A stretch of DNA of 7,474 nucleotides from Methanocorpusculum sp. (GCA_017555685.1 JAFZFW010000050.1:1-7474); one strand, 5' to 3'; shown: positions 1-5,170, counted from the first letter of the stretch. Notes: generated by a model not told the origin, from the letters alone. Translations and numbers: made by a program.

Positions 1-779
1 GAAATCAGACCAGGATGCGTCGGGGCGACTAAGGAACGCTCCGGCGTGGTATCAATTTTCACATCCGCAAGCGTGTAAATCCCCATCGAGCGGGCGGTTT
101 TTTCGAGTCCCAGCTCCATATCCCGCTCCAGGGTCACCACATAGGCATCCAGCTTTTCTACTCCCAGGCGCTGTGCGGCAACTGCCCGGTGATGTCCGTC
201 GACCAGAATCAGCCGGTCTCCGGCAGATACTACAATCACCGGCTCTGCCAGATGCTTCTGCAGCTCATACATTCTGCCGTCTAACTCATCCTGATGCACG
301 GCAGACTGTGTGGGGTGTACGGCATTTACCGGCACGGACTCGCGCTTCAAGGTCGAACCGACCTCGTATAATGTCTGCAGGGCCCGCTGGAAATTGAACA
401 CCTTCTCCGGGGTTACGCGCTCAATCTGCGAGCGGATAACATCCATATTTGAGATGATGCCTTTGAGCTCCATATCCTGCTCGACGACCGGCAGCTTCTG
501 AATGCCGGTACGGAAAATCCTGCGGGCAACCTCGGTTACAGTCATCTTCGGGCTTGCGGTAATCGCGTGCCGGGTCATCCGCTGGTCAGCGCGAATCTCC
601 GGGTGCTCGCCGATAATATCCCGTGCGGAAATATAGCCGACAACCTTTCCCTGCCGGACAACCGGGAATCCGTCATGACCGGTTGTCTTAATCAAACGGA
701 TAACGTCTCCAATGTTCTGGGAAACATCCACACTTACCACATCGTGGGTCATGTAGTTCGAGACCAGTTTTTTCTCCAT
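1..779 (-). CDS. CBS-domain pair fused to ParB/SerK-like domain (3' end outside window)
   Basis: My reverse-strand translation gives 259 uninterrupted codons from ATG at 779 to the window edge, so the C-terminus is missing. Residues about 8-55 and 68-118 are two CBS modules (YMTHDVVSVD, TGHDGFPVV, GYISARD; then MTRHAITASP, GIQKLPVVE, GIISNMDVI), which usually bind adenine nucleotides or SAM. Residues about 150-215 form a ParB/sulfiredoxin-like domain with ILVDGHHRAVAAQRLG at 191-206. DGHHR, in place of ParB's usual GERR-type motif, resembles the ADP-dependent free serine kinase SerK and siderophore-linked SbnI; an acidic stretch (HQDEL, 162-166) lies roughly where SerK has its catalytic Glu. 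Automatic annotation of such proteins is usually 'CBS domain-containing ParB/RepB/Spo0J family'. Location divergent from serS makes serine-related chemistry or a nucleotide-sensing regulator plausible; neither is shown. An in-frame GTG at 803 would add eight residues, but ATG fits the CBS start better. No Shine-Dalgarno is seen. Confidence 0.9.
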   Translation of the reverse strand, partial: MEKKLVSNYMTHDVVSVDVSQNIGDVIRLIKTTGHDGFPVVRQGKVVGYISARDIIGEHPEIRADQRMTRHAITASPKMTVTEVARRIFRTGIQKLPVVEQDMELKGIISNMDVIRSQIERVTPEKVFNFQRALQTLYEVGSTLKRESVPVNAVHPTQSAVHQDELDGRMYELQKHLAEPVIVVSAGDRLILVDGHHRAVAAQRLGVEKLDAYVVTLERDMELGLEKTARSMGIYTLADVKIDTTPERSLVAPTHPGLI

Positions 780-870
780 GAGTACTTCAACTATTAGATA
801 CACAGCATAATCAAGCTTCGCTTCGGTGGAAATCCTCTTCTATACCAAACACCCACATATATAGACAACT
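780..870. promoter_or_regulatory. Divergent intergenic region between the CBS-ParB gene and serS
   Basis: This 91-base gap must carry both divergent promoters. An AT-rich near-palindrome (catatatag, 856-864) reads as a TATA box on the minus strand (CTATATATG); it would place a minus-strand start near 833 and leave a leader of about 50 bases before the ATG at 779. A weaker candidate (TTATGC, 810-805) would give a near-leaderless transcript. On the plus strand the TATACC element at 841 suits serS better than catatatag, which is too close to the serS ATG. The minus-strand assignment is uncertain. Confidence 0.4.
838..846 (+). promoter_or_regulatory. Putative TATA box of serS
   Basis: TTCTATACC places TATACC 30 bases before the serS ATG at 871, so transcription should start within a few bases of the start codon. 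No Shine-Dalgarno precedes that ATG, consistent with a leaderless message. The same TATACC stands 28 bases ahead of the lipoprotein ATG at 2431, which supports the reading. Confidence 0.5.
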
Positions 871-2148
871 ATGCTCGATATCAAATTTGTAAGAGCCCAC
901 CCGGAAGTTATCCGTGCTGACTTAGAGAAGCGTCAGGACGCGGAAAAGCTTGCATGGGTCGATACTGTCCTTGAACTCGATATTTTAAAGCGTGAACTCG
1001 AAGGCAAAAATAATGAGCTGAGAGCCCGCAGAAACCAGATTGCAAAAGACATCAACGCCGCAAAGAAGGCAGGCGAAGACCCAAAGCCGCTCTTCATCGA
1101 GGCAAAAGAGCTGCCGGCAAAGATTAAGGAAAACGACGACAAGATGGCAGAAGCTGCCCTCCAGATGAAATACTATCTGATGCGTCTGCCAAACATCCTC
1201 CACGAAAGCGTTCCGTTTGGAAAAGACGACACCGAAAATGTTGTTGTCAAGACCGTCGGAAAGCCGCGCGACTTCACCTTCGAGCTGAAGAACCATGGAG
1301 AACTTGCCGCAGCAAACGGCTGGGCCGATTTCGAGCGTGCAACCAAGATCAGCGGATCTGGATTCTACTTCCTCAAAGGAAACCTTGCAATGCTTGACTT
1401 AGCACTGCAGCGCTTCGCATTAGATACTATCATCGCAAAAGGCTACACTCCTGTTATCCCGCCGTACATGATCAACCGCAAATCCTACGAGGAAGTAACC
1501 GACCTCGCAGACTTTGAAAAGGTCATGTACAAGATCGAAGATGACGACGCATACTTAATCGCTACTGCAGAGCATCCGATGGCAGCAATGTATCAGGATG
1601 AAATCTTCGAGGAGAAGGACCTCCCGCTCAAGATGGTCGGTGTCTCCCCGTGCTTCCGCCGTGAAATCGGTGCACACGGTCTTGACTCCCGCGGTCTCTT
1701 CCGTGTTCACCAGTTCACCAAGATTGAGCAGTTCATCTACTGTATGCCGGAGGACTCCTGGAAGTACCACGAAGAGCTCCTCGCAAACGCTGAGGAAATC
1801 TTCACCAAACTCGAGCTCCCGTACCATGTCGTCAACATCTGTACCGGCGATATCGGAACTGTTGCCGCAAAGAAATACGATATCGAAGCATGGATGCCGC
1901 GTGACAACGAGTACCGCGAAGTTGTCTCCTGCTCCAACTGTACTGCATACCAGGCATGCCGCTTAAACATCCGCGTCCGCGATGCACACGACTTCGAATC
2001 CAAACAGTGGCTCCACACCTTAAACTCCACAGCAGTTGCCACATCCCGCGCTCTTCGCTGTATCCTCGAAAACTACCAGTTAGAAGACGGCAGAGTCGAG
2101 GTTCCAAAGGTTCTTCAGCCGTACATGAACGGCCTGGAATACCTTTAA
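871..2148 (+). CDS. serS: Seryl-tRNA synthetase (common type, class II)
   Basis: Cytosolic enzyme that activates serine with ATP and charges tRNA-Ser (and tRNA-Sec where present). The 425 residues match the normal family length. The N-terminus (MLDIKFVRAHPEVIRADL) is typical and fixes the start at 871. Residues about 28-105 are the charged coiled-coil arm that grips the long variable arm of tRNA-Ser. Class II motif 1 lies near 171-199, TAEH at 232-235, motif 2 at 260-290 (CFRREIGAHG, RGLFRVHQF) and motif 3 at 384-403 (LNSTAVATSRAL, ILENYQ); the end (VLQPYMNGLEYL) is canonical. This is the widespread SerRS, not the rare methanogen-type enzyme of some Methanosarcina and Methanococcus. Oddity: the usual NCxDxQARR stretch reads CTAYQACR at 357-364, replacing the conserved Asp with Ala and one Arg with Cys. 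Transcription is probably leaderless and ends at a T run just after the stop. Confidence 0.98.
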   Translation: MLDIKFVRAHPEVIRADLEKRQDAEKLAWVDTVLELDILKRELEGKNNELRARRNQIAKDINAAKKAGEDPKPLFIEAKELPAKIKENDDKMAEAALQMKYYLMRLPNILHESVPFGKDDTENVVVKTVGKPRDFTFELKNHGELAAANGWADFERATKISGSGFYFLKGNLAMLDLALQRFALDTIIAKGYTPVIPPYMINRKSYEEVTDLADFEKVMYKIEDDDAYLIATAEHPMAAMYQDEIFEEKDLPLKMVGVSPCFRREIGAHGLDSRGLFRVHQFTKIEQFIYCMPEDSWKYHEELLANAEEIFTKLELPYHVVNICTGDIGTVAAKKYDIEAWMPRDNEYREVVSCSNCTAYQACRLNIRVRDAHDFESKQWLHTLNSTAVATSRALRCILENYQLEDGRVEVPKVLQPYMNGLEYL

Positions 2149-2150
2149 CC

Positions 2151-2156
2151 TTTTTT
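2151..2156 (+). terminator. T-run terminator after serS
   Basis: Six T residues begin two bases after the serS TAA (ccttttttcaaa). Archaeal RNA polymerase commonly terminates at short T runs without a strong hairpin, and none is obvious here. Confidence 0.5.
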
Positions 2157-2170
2157 CAAATACCGTAACT

Positions 2171-2178
2171 CTTAAATC
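2171..2178 (+). promoter_or_regulatory. Putative TATA box of the tRNA-Trp gene
   Basis: CTTAAATC lies about 40 bases ahead of the mature tRNA 5' end at 2214, predicting a start near 2200 and a leader of roughly a dozen bases for RNase P. A second AT-rich stretch (tgtattta, 2192-2199) is too close to the tRNA to be its TATA box. Confidence 0.4.
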
Positions 2179-2251
2179 AATAGACAGCACATGTATTTAG
2201 GCAACAGCTAAATGGGGTTGTGGCCTAGTCCGGAAGGGCGACGGGCTCCAG

Positions 2252-2350
2252 CGGTTTTAGCGTATGATGAACTATCGGGTCTGCTGATTTGATGATGACC
2301 CGCTGGAGCACTGATCTAGCTGCTCCATGACATGTTCGCTTGTCGGAGAG
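2252..2350 (+). ncRNA. Box C/D 2'-O-methylation guide RNA within the tRNA-Trp intron
   Basis: The intron contains box C ATGATGA (2264-2270), box D' CTGA (2284-2287), box C' ATGATGA (2292-2298) and box D CTGA (2311-2314), with spacers of 13 and 12 nt, the usual archaeal geometry. The D guide (2300-2309) pairs over 10 bp with 2245-2254; the base opposite its fifth position from box D is C34 (2248). The D' guide (2276-2283) pairs over 8 bp with residues 35-42 of the spliced tRNA, placing C39 (2352) at the target position. In Haloferax the homologous intron guides methylation of C34 and U39; here 39 is C and the guide carries the matching G. It should act as a ribonucleoprotein with L7Ae, Nop5 and fibrillarin. 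A short AGCG/CGCT stem (2259-2262/2337-2340) can close the intron outside box C. Target assignments come from base pairing only. Confidence 0.93.
2304..2327 (+). repeat. Intron hairpin that can mask the C34 guide
   Basis: TGGAGCA (2304-2310) is perfectly complementary to TGCTCCA (2321-2327), forming a 7-bp stem with a 10-base loop that contains box D. The left arm is the core of the C34 guide, and the right arm repeats the exon target GCTCCA (2245-2250). The guide can therefore pair either with the tRNA or with this intron copy. Whether the hairpin forms in the cell is unknown. Confidence 0.6.
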
Positions 2351-2388
2351 ACCCGTCGATCGTGAGTTCAAATCTCACCAACCCCACG

Positions 2389-2393
2389 TTTTT
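2389..2393 (+). terminator. T-run terminator after tRNA-Trp
   Basis: Five T residues start three bases after the discriminator base (cacgtttttcaaaa). This suits archaeal termination, with the 3' trailer removed before CCA addition. It sits just ahead of the next gene's TATA box. Confidence 0.45.
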
Positions 2394-2400
2394 CAAAACT

Positions 2401-2408
2401 CTTATACC
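2401..2408 (+). promoter_or_regulatory. Putative TATA box of the lipoprotein gene
   Basis: CTTATACC, preceded by the purine-rich caaaa of a possible BRE, puts TATACC 28 bases before the ATG at 2431. Transcription should begin at or next to the start codon, making the message leaderless. No Shine-Dalgarno is present in 2409-2430. Confidence 0.55.
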
Positions 2409-2430
2409 GATAGAATACATTCTATTCTCT

Positions 2431-3954
2431 ATGATGAAACGCATAGCCGTACTGCTGGCTGTTCTCTTTCTGGTATTTTCCGCCGGATGTATCACAACCA
2501 TGACACCGCTGGAAAAAGCAGCCGGAGAGACGGTTGATGACCTGCTCGATGAACTCGATGACATGGCAGAAGAGATGCGTGAAGCAGGCGCGGTCATTCT
2601 TCAAACCGGCGGAGAACCGGCCGCAGCAGAAACTGCCCTGAAGGAACTCTATGATGACACGGATTACTCGATTTCCATCCTCTATGCGGATGCTGCAGAG
2701 ATGTGTATCGCAGTCTATCCGGATATCATCAAAGACAGTGTCGGAAAGGATTTATCCATCTATGGAACTGACGAGGAGTATTATGCCGGACGCGAGATTG
2801 CGCTGACAAATTATCAGCTCTTAGAAAGCGGATTCTATTCAAGTGTCTTATCTATGCCGCTCTATGAAAACGGGAAATTTTCCGGCTACATCTCCGATGC
2901 CCTTGATTTGACAAAGCTCATGGACGGCATCGAAGTTGACCTCAGAAGCGACTTTGGCTATGACCTTTGGGTTGTTGAGCCGTCGGGTATGCAGATTTAT
3001 GATTCCGATGCAGAAGAAATCGGCTTAAACATTTTAACCGACACACTCTATGCGAAGTATGATGTCCGTGCCGCCGCTGAGAAGATTTGTACGGAACGTG
3101 AAGGAACAACAAGCTATACGCTTATGGAAAACGGCAAACTGATTACCAAAAATGCTGCATGGAAGACGCTTTCCTTCGGCGGTCAGGAGTGGCGCGTTGT
3201 TGTGACGGAAATAGTTCAGACCGAATCGTCTCTGATGATGTGTGCAGCAGAAGAGGCTGCCGCACTGATTGTGGAAAGCCTTGACGAGACCGCAGAAGAG
3301 ATGACAGACGCTGCAGAGGAAATCGAAGAAGCAGGCGGGCAGGCAAATGCCGCATCACATGTATTGTATGACCTGCTTGATGATGCCCCGGCGATTATCT
3401 CATTAGTCTATGCCGGCGACGATGAAATTGCGATTAGTGCCGCGCCGGAGTTTATGGAAGAGGTTGCCGGACGCGATATGACTATTTACGGAATCGATGA
3501 GGAGTTCCACAAAAAACTCGGCAGAATCGGGCTTACGGAATACCAGACGTTAGAAGAGGGTGTCTTTGCCGCCCTCATGTCTGCTGCCGTCTACCAGAAC
3601 GGAGCATATGCGGGCTACATCTCCGGAGCACTTGATGAGAGCATTCTCATCGGAATTCCGGCAAAGGAAATCCGCACAAAGTACGGATACGGAATGTGGG
3701 TTGTCGAGCCGTCGGGCATGCAGATTTATGACACGGATTCTGACGAAGTCGGTCTCAACATTGTAACTGACGAGCGCTACAGCGCAGAGGATATCCGTGC
3801 CGCTGCAGAACTGATTGTCAGTGAACCGCAGGGAACTGCTGTATACACAATCCAGGATGCCGGAACAAAAGAGCCGGTTACCAAAGATGTTGCCTGGACG
3901 ACGATTACGTACGGCGGACAGGAGTGGAGAGTGGGCGTTACCTCTGCTCACTAA
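2431..3954 (+). CDS. Surface lipoprotein with two tandem Cache-like sensor domains
   Basis: The 507-residue precursor starts with a lipoprotein signal peptide: KR at 3-4, a hydrophobic core (IAVLLAVLFLVF, 5-16) and lipobox SAGC with Cys20 as the likely lipidated residue. The rest is acidic and soluble, predicted outside the membrane. It consists of two homologous halves, about residues 30-263 and 270-507, each beginning with an acidic helix and sharing SIYGTDEE/TIYGIDEE, GYISDALD/GYISGALD, WVVEPSGMQIYD and GGQEWRV at a spacing near 243 residues. The layout (long helix, then strands with YENGKFSGYIS) resembles Cache-type ligand-binding domains, but I cannot confirm the fold. No transmembrane helix, HAMP, kinase or methyl-accepting region follows, so it may pass a signal to a separate partner or bind solute. 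ATG at 2431 (or the adjacent ATG at 2434) is chosen over an in-frame ATG at 2332, which lies within the tRNA. The gene is monocistronic. Confidence 0.88.
   Translation: MMKRIAVLLAVLFLVFSAGCITTMTPLEKAAGETVDDLLDELDDMAEEMREAGAVILQTGGEPAAAETALKELYDDTDYSISILYADAAEMCIAVYPDIIKDSVGKDLSIYGTDEEYYAGREIALTNYQLLESGFYSSVLSMPLYENGKFSGYISDALDLTKLMDGIEVDLRSDFGYDLWVVEPSGMQIYDSDAEEIGLNILTDTLYAKYDVRAAAEKICTEREGTTSYTLMENGKLITKNAAWKTLSFGGQEWRVVVTEIVQTESSLMMCAAEEAAALIVESLDETAEEMTDAAEEIEEAGGQANAASHVLYDLLDDAPAIISLVYAGDDEIAISAAPEFMEEVAGRDMTIYGIDEEFHKKLGRIGLTEYQTLEEGVFAALMSAAVYQNGAYAGYISGALDESILIGIPAKEIRTKYGYGMWVVEPSGMQIYDTDSDEVGLNIVTDERYSAEDIRAAAELIVSEPQGTAVYTIQDAGTKEPVTKDVAWTTITYGGQEWRVGVTSAH
2518..3951 (+). repeat. 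Internal gene duplication in the lipoprotein
   Basis: The two domain copies occupy about 2518-3219 and 3238-3951. Nucleotide similarity remains high around WVVEPSGMQIYD: gagccgtcggg and atgcagatttatga appear in both copies (about 2977-3003 and 3707-3733). Other parts match only as protein. This points to an old tandem duplication with strong constraint on the central motif, though local gene conversion is possible. Confidence 0.8.
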
Positions 3955-3956
3955 TC

Positions 3957-3962
3957 TTTTTT
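3957..3962 (+). terminator. T-run terminator of the lipoprotein gene
   Basis: Six T residues begin three bases after the TAA. They abut the A run that serves as the minus-strand terminator, so the convergent genes share one compact termination region. Confidence 0.55.
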
Positions 3963-3963
3963 G

Positions 3964-3993
3964 AAAAAAAAGGCAGGAAGCAGGGTTACCTGC
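3964..3993 (-). terminator. Hairpin plus T8 terminator of the rubredoxin-ferredoxin unit
   Basis: On the minus strand an inverted repeat GCAGG/CCTGC (3993-3989 and 3984-3980) with loop TAAC is followed after eight bases by eight T residues (3971-3964). It begins nine bases beyond the ferredoxin stop codon. The stem is short, so the T run may do most of the work. Confidence 0.6.
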
Positions 3994-4001
3994 GCTGCCC
4001 A

Positions 4002-4457
4002 TCACTCATTTGATTTGATGAGTTTGAGCAGTTTTTCTGCACGCTCATTTCCGGCTTCTGCCAGTCCTTTGAGGAACTTGCGGGCATTTTTGCTCTGCGG
4101 AAGCATATAGCCTGACTCGCGGACAAGGTCTTCAGCCATAATCCGGTTTGAGCGCTGAAGAGCACGGGCGAACCGGTCCGGAAGTGCTGCTGCGGTGTGT
4201 TCTGCAGTAACCTTTGAGACCACAAGGGTATTCATTGCAGAGACAAGATTTTCATCATGTTTCTGCTGCTGCGGAAATTCTGTAGGGATAAGGGAGATTG
4301 CTTTGGATACGCAGGCTTCTGCGCAGTGTCCGCAGCCGGTACATTTTGCAACATCAATGATGCTGTTCTCGGTATCAGCAGCGCCGGTCGGGCAGACATA
4401 CAGACACAGGCACTCTTTGGTACAGAGACGGAGATTTCTTACGGCAAACTTCTTCAT
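4002..4457 (-). CDS. Two-cluster [4Fe-4S] ferredoxin-like protein with helical C-terminal domain
   Basis: The 151-residue protein carries two cysteine sets in its first 50 residues. The second (C39, C42, C45, C49) is the canonical CX2CX2CX3C of a [4Fe-4S] ferredoxin. The first (C12, C16, C18, C22, then Pro) has spacing CX3CX1CX3CP, different from the usual pattern but with four cysteines, so a cluster is still likely. Residues about 70-151 are charged and helical with no more cysteines; their role is unknown. The gene starts three bases after the stop of the rubredoxin-type gene, and its Shine-Dalgarno GGAGG (4470-4466) lies inside that gene's last codons, so the pair is almost certainly co-transcribed and translationally coupled. 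Likely a soluble electron carrier linking a low-potential donor to its partner. From memory, similar proteins (CLCLYVCPTGA) occur near rubrerythrins in anaerobes. No gene symbol is justified. Confidence 0.9.
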   Translation of the reverse strand: MKKFAVRNLRLCTKECLCLYVCPTGAADTENSIIDVAKCTGCGHCAEACVSKAISLIPTEFPQQQKHDENLVSAMNTLVVSKVTAEHTAAALPDRFARALQRSNRIMAEDLVRESGYMLPQSKNARKFLKGLAEAGNERAEKLLKLIKSNE

Positions 4458-4460
4458 TTT

Positions 4461-5126
4461 TCAGGCCTCCACAATTTCGAACTTCCAGTCAGGAGCACTG
4501 CAGACCGGACATTTTGACGGTGCGTGTTCATCGATGAAGATGAACCCGCAGACCGGGCATACGTAGACTGTCTTATCCTTTATCAGGGCAGGACCTTCTG
4601 CCGCGTGCCGCTCAAGAAGCGAATGGTGAATACGAGTAACCTTCTCTGCCCAGACCAGTGCCCGAAGCGCTCCGCGGTCGTGGTGGTTTTCTGCGACCTT
4701 CTTTGCGGTTGGGATGATGCTTGAGATTTCGTGTTCAATTCCTTTCTGCAGTGCGGCAAAGGATGCACCTTCTGCATGCGGGACTTTTTCCTTCAGTTCT
4801 TTTGCAAGAGAACAGTAGATTGCGGCTTCATCATGTTTGAACTGTTTTTCACAGCTCTTTGCAAGACTTGAACAGATAACACTGTCCTTTAAGTTCGAGA
4901 CCTCGGAAACGGAAAGCAGAGATGGTTTGACCTCGGTGTGGGCTGGTACTGCATCAGTCTTTGGGATAATTAAGATACGGAACTTGGATTTTTCCGCTCC
5001 GCAGACCGGGCAGGTCCATCGTTCGGGAAGGGATTCAAATGCGGTTTTTTCCGGGATGTCGGTTTTTTCTTCTCCTGCGTCCTCATCGTAGATGTGTCCG
5101 CAGATGGTACAGAGATATTTTTTCAT
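4461..5126 (-). CDS. Rubrerythrin-related protein with rubredoxin domains at both ends
   Basis: The 221-residue protein has a full-size rubredoxin domain at 1-50 (C6, C9, C39, C42; CTICGHIYDE, WTCPVCGA), a helical region at about 78-178, and a C-terminal rubredoxin-like knuckle at 188-212 (C190, C193, C206, C209). Each should bind one Fe in a Cys4 site. The middle resembles a rubrerythrin four-helix domain, but at about 100 residues it is shorter than usual and its expected ExxH ligand pairs look broken: WAEKVTRIHH at 159-168 has Thr164 where Glu is expected three before His167, and no clear ExxH occurs around 129-134. It may be an electron-transfer or sensor derivative rather than a working peroxidase. 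The ATG at 5126 is set by a good Shine-Dalgarno nine bases upstream and by the rubredoxin N-terminus MKKYLCTICG; the reading frame stays open upstream to 5405, but that extension is mostly antisense-free read-through of the dnaJ end and gap and has no rubredoxin character. Confidence 0.88.
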   Translation of the reverse strand: MKKYLCTICGHIYDEDAGEEKTDIPEKTAFESLPERWTCPVCGAEKSKFRILIIPKTDAVPAHTEVKPSLLSVSEVSNLKDSVICSSLAKSCEKQFKHDEAAIYCSLAKELKEKVPHAEGASFAALQKGIEHEISSIIPTAKKVAENHHDRGALRALVWAEKVTRIHHSLLERHAAEGPALIKDKTVYVCPVCGFIFIDEHAPSKCPVCSAPDWKFEIVEA

Positions 5127-5135
5127 GGTTTTTTT

Positions 5136-5140
5136 CTCCT
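5136..5140 (-). promoter_or_regulatory. Ribosome binding site of the rubredoxin-domain gene
   Basis: AGGAG on the minus strand, nine bases before the ATG at 5126. It decides this start over upstream in-frame codons. It also shows that Shine-Dalgarno initiation coexists here with leaderless messages (serS and the lipoprotein gene). Confidence 0.8.
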
Positions 5141-5170
5141 GGGGTCTGTAGTGAACTGTTGGCCCGCTTG

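Larger units (their letters stand above)
2214..2386 (+). tRNA. trnW: tRNA-Trp (anticodon CCA), interrupted by a 99-base intron
   Basis: Exon 1 is 2214-2251 and exon 2 is 2351-2386, giving a 74-nt mature tRNA. Acceptor GGGGTTG (2214-2220) pairs with CAACCCC (2379-2385); discriminator A is 2386, and the following CG shows CCA is not encoded. The D stem GCCT/GGGC (2223-2226/2236-2239) carries one G-T wobble. Anticodon stem ACGGG (2241-2245) pairs with CCCGT (2352-2356), and T stem GTGAG/CTCAC flanks TTCAAAT. The loop starts CTCCAG, giving anticodon CCA at 2248-2250. The intron follows G37. Splice sites fit a canonical bulge-helix-bulge: CTCC (2246-2249) pairs with GGAG (2345-2348), flanked by bulges AG^C (2250-2252) and AG^A (2349-2351), where the splicing endonuclease should cut. 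The intron carries a box C/D guide, as known for tRNA-Trp in many euryarchaea. It lies 65 bases after serS. Confidence 0.97.

Noticed and set aside
1..779. Reading the CBS-ParB protein as a chromosome or plasmid partition protein
   Set aside because: No ParA, parS-like repeats or origin features are present, and DGHHR with CBS domains is unlike canonical ParB.
173..797. Plus-strand open frames in the first 800 bases
   Set aside because: Short frames antisense to a convincing CBS-ParB coding region; their products are compositionally biased and lack domains or ribosome binding sites.
871..2148. Methanogen-type (rare) SerRS
   Set aside because: The coiled-coil arm, motif 2 and C-terminal PYMNGLEYL are those of the common SerRS.
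2281..2284. CTGC as box D' of the intron guide
   Set aside because: CTGA at 2284-2287 matches the consensus and places C39 exactly at the fifth paired position; CTGC does neither.
2332..2430. Extension of the lipoprotein gene to an in-frame ATG at 2332
   Set aside because: It would begin inside the tRNA-Trp intron, run through exon 2 and the promoter, and bury the signal peptide; the ATG at 2431 gives a clean lipoprotein signal and fits the TATA spacing.
2316..2597. Minus-strand open frame opposite the tRNA and lipoprotein start
   Set aside because: Antisense shadow: it covers the tRNA intron and exon 2, and its product is Ser-rich with no recognisable domain.
2518..3951. Mobile element or assembly artefact as the cause of the internal repeat
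   Set aside because: The copies differ widely at DNA level outside the central motif and show no terminal inverted repeats, so domain duplication explains them.
4195..4566. Plus-strand open frames over the ferredoxin and rubredoxin genes
   Set aside because: They mirror cysteine and alanine codons of the minus-strand genes and have no independent promoter or ribosome binding site.
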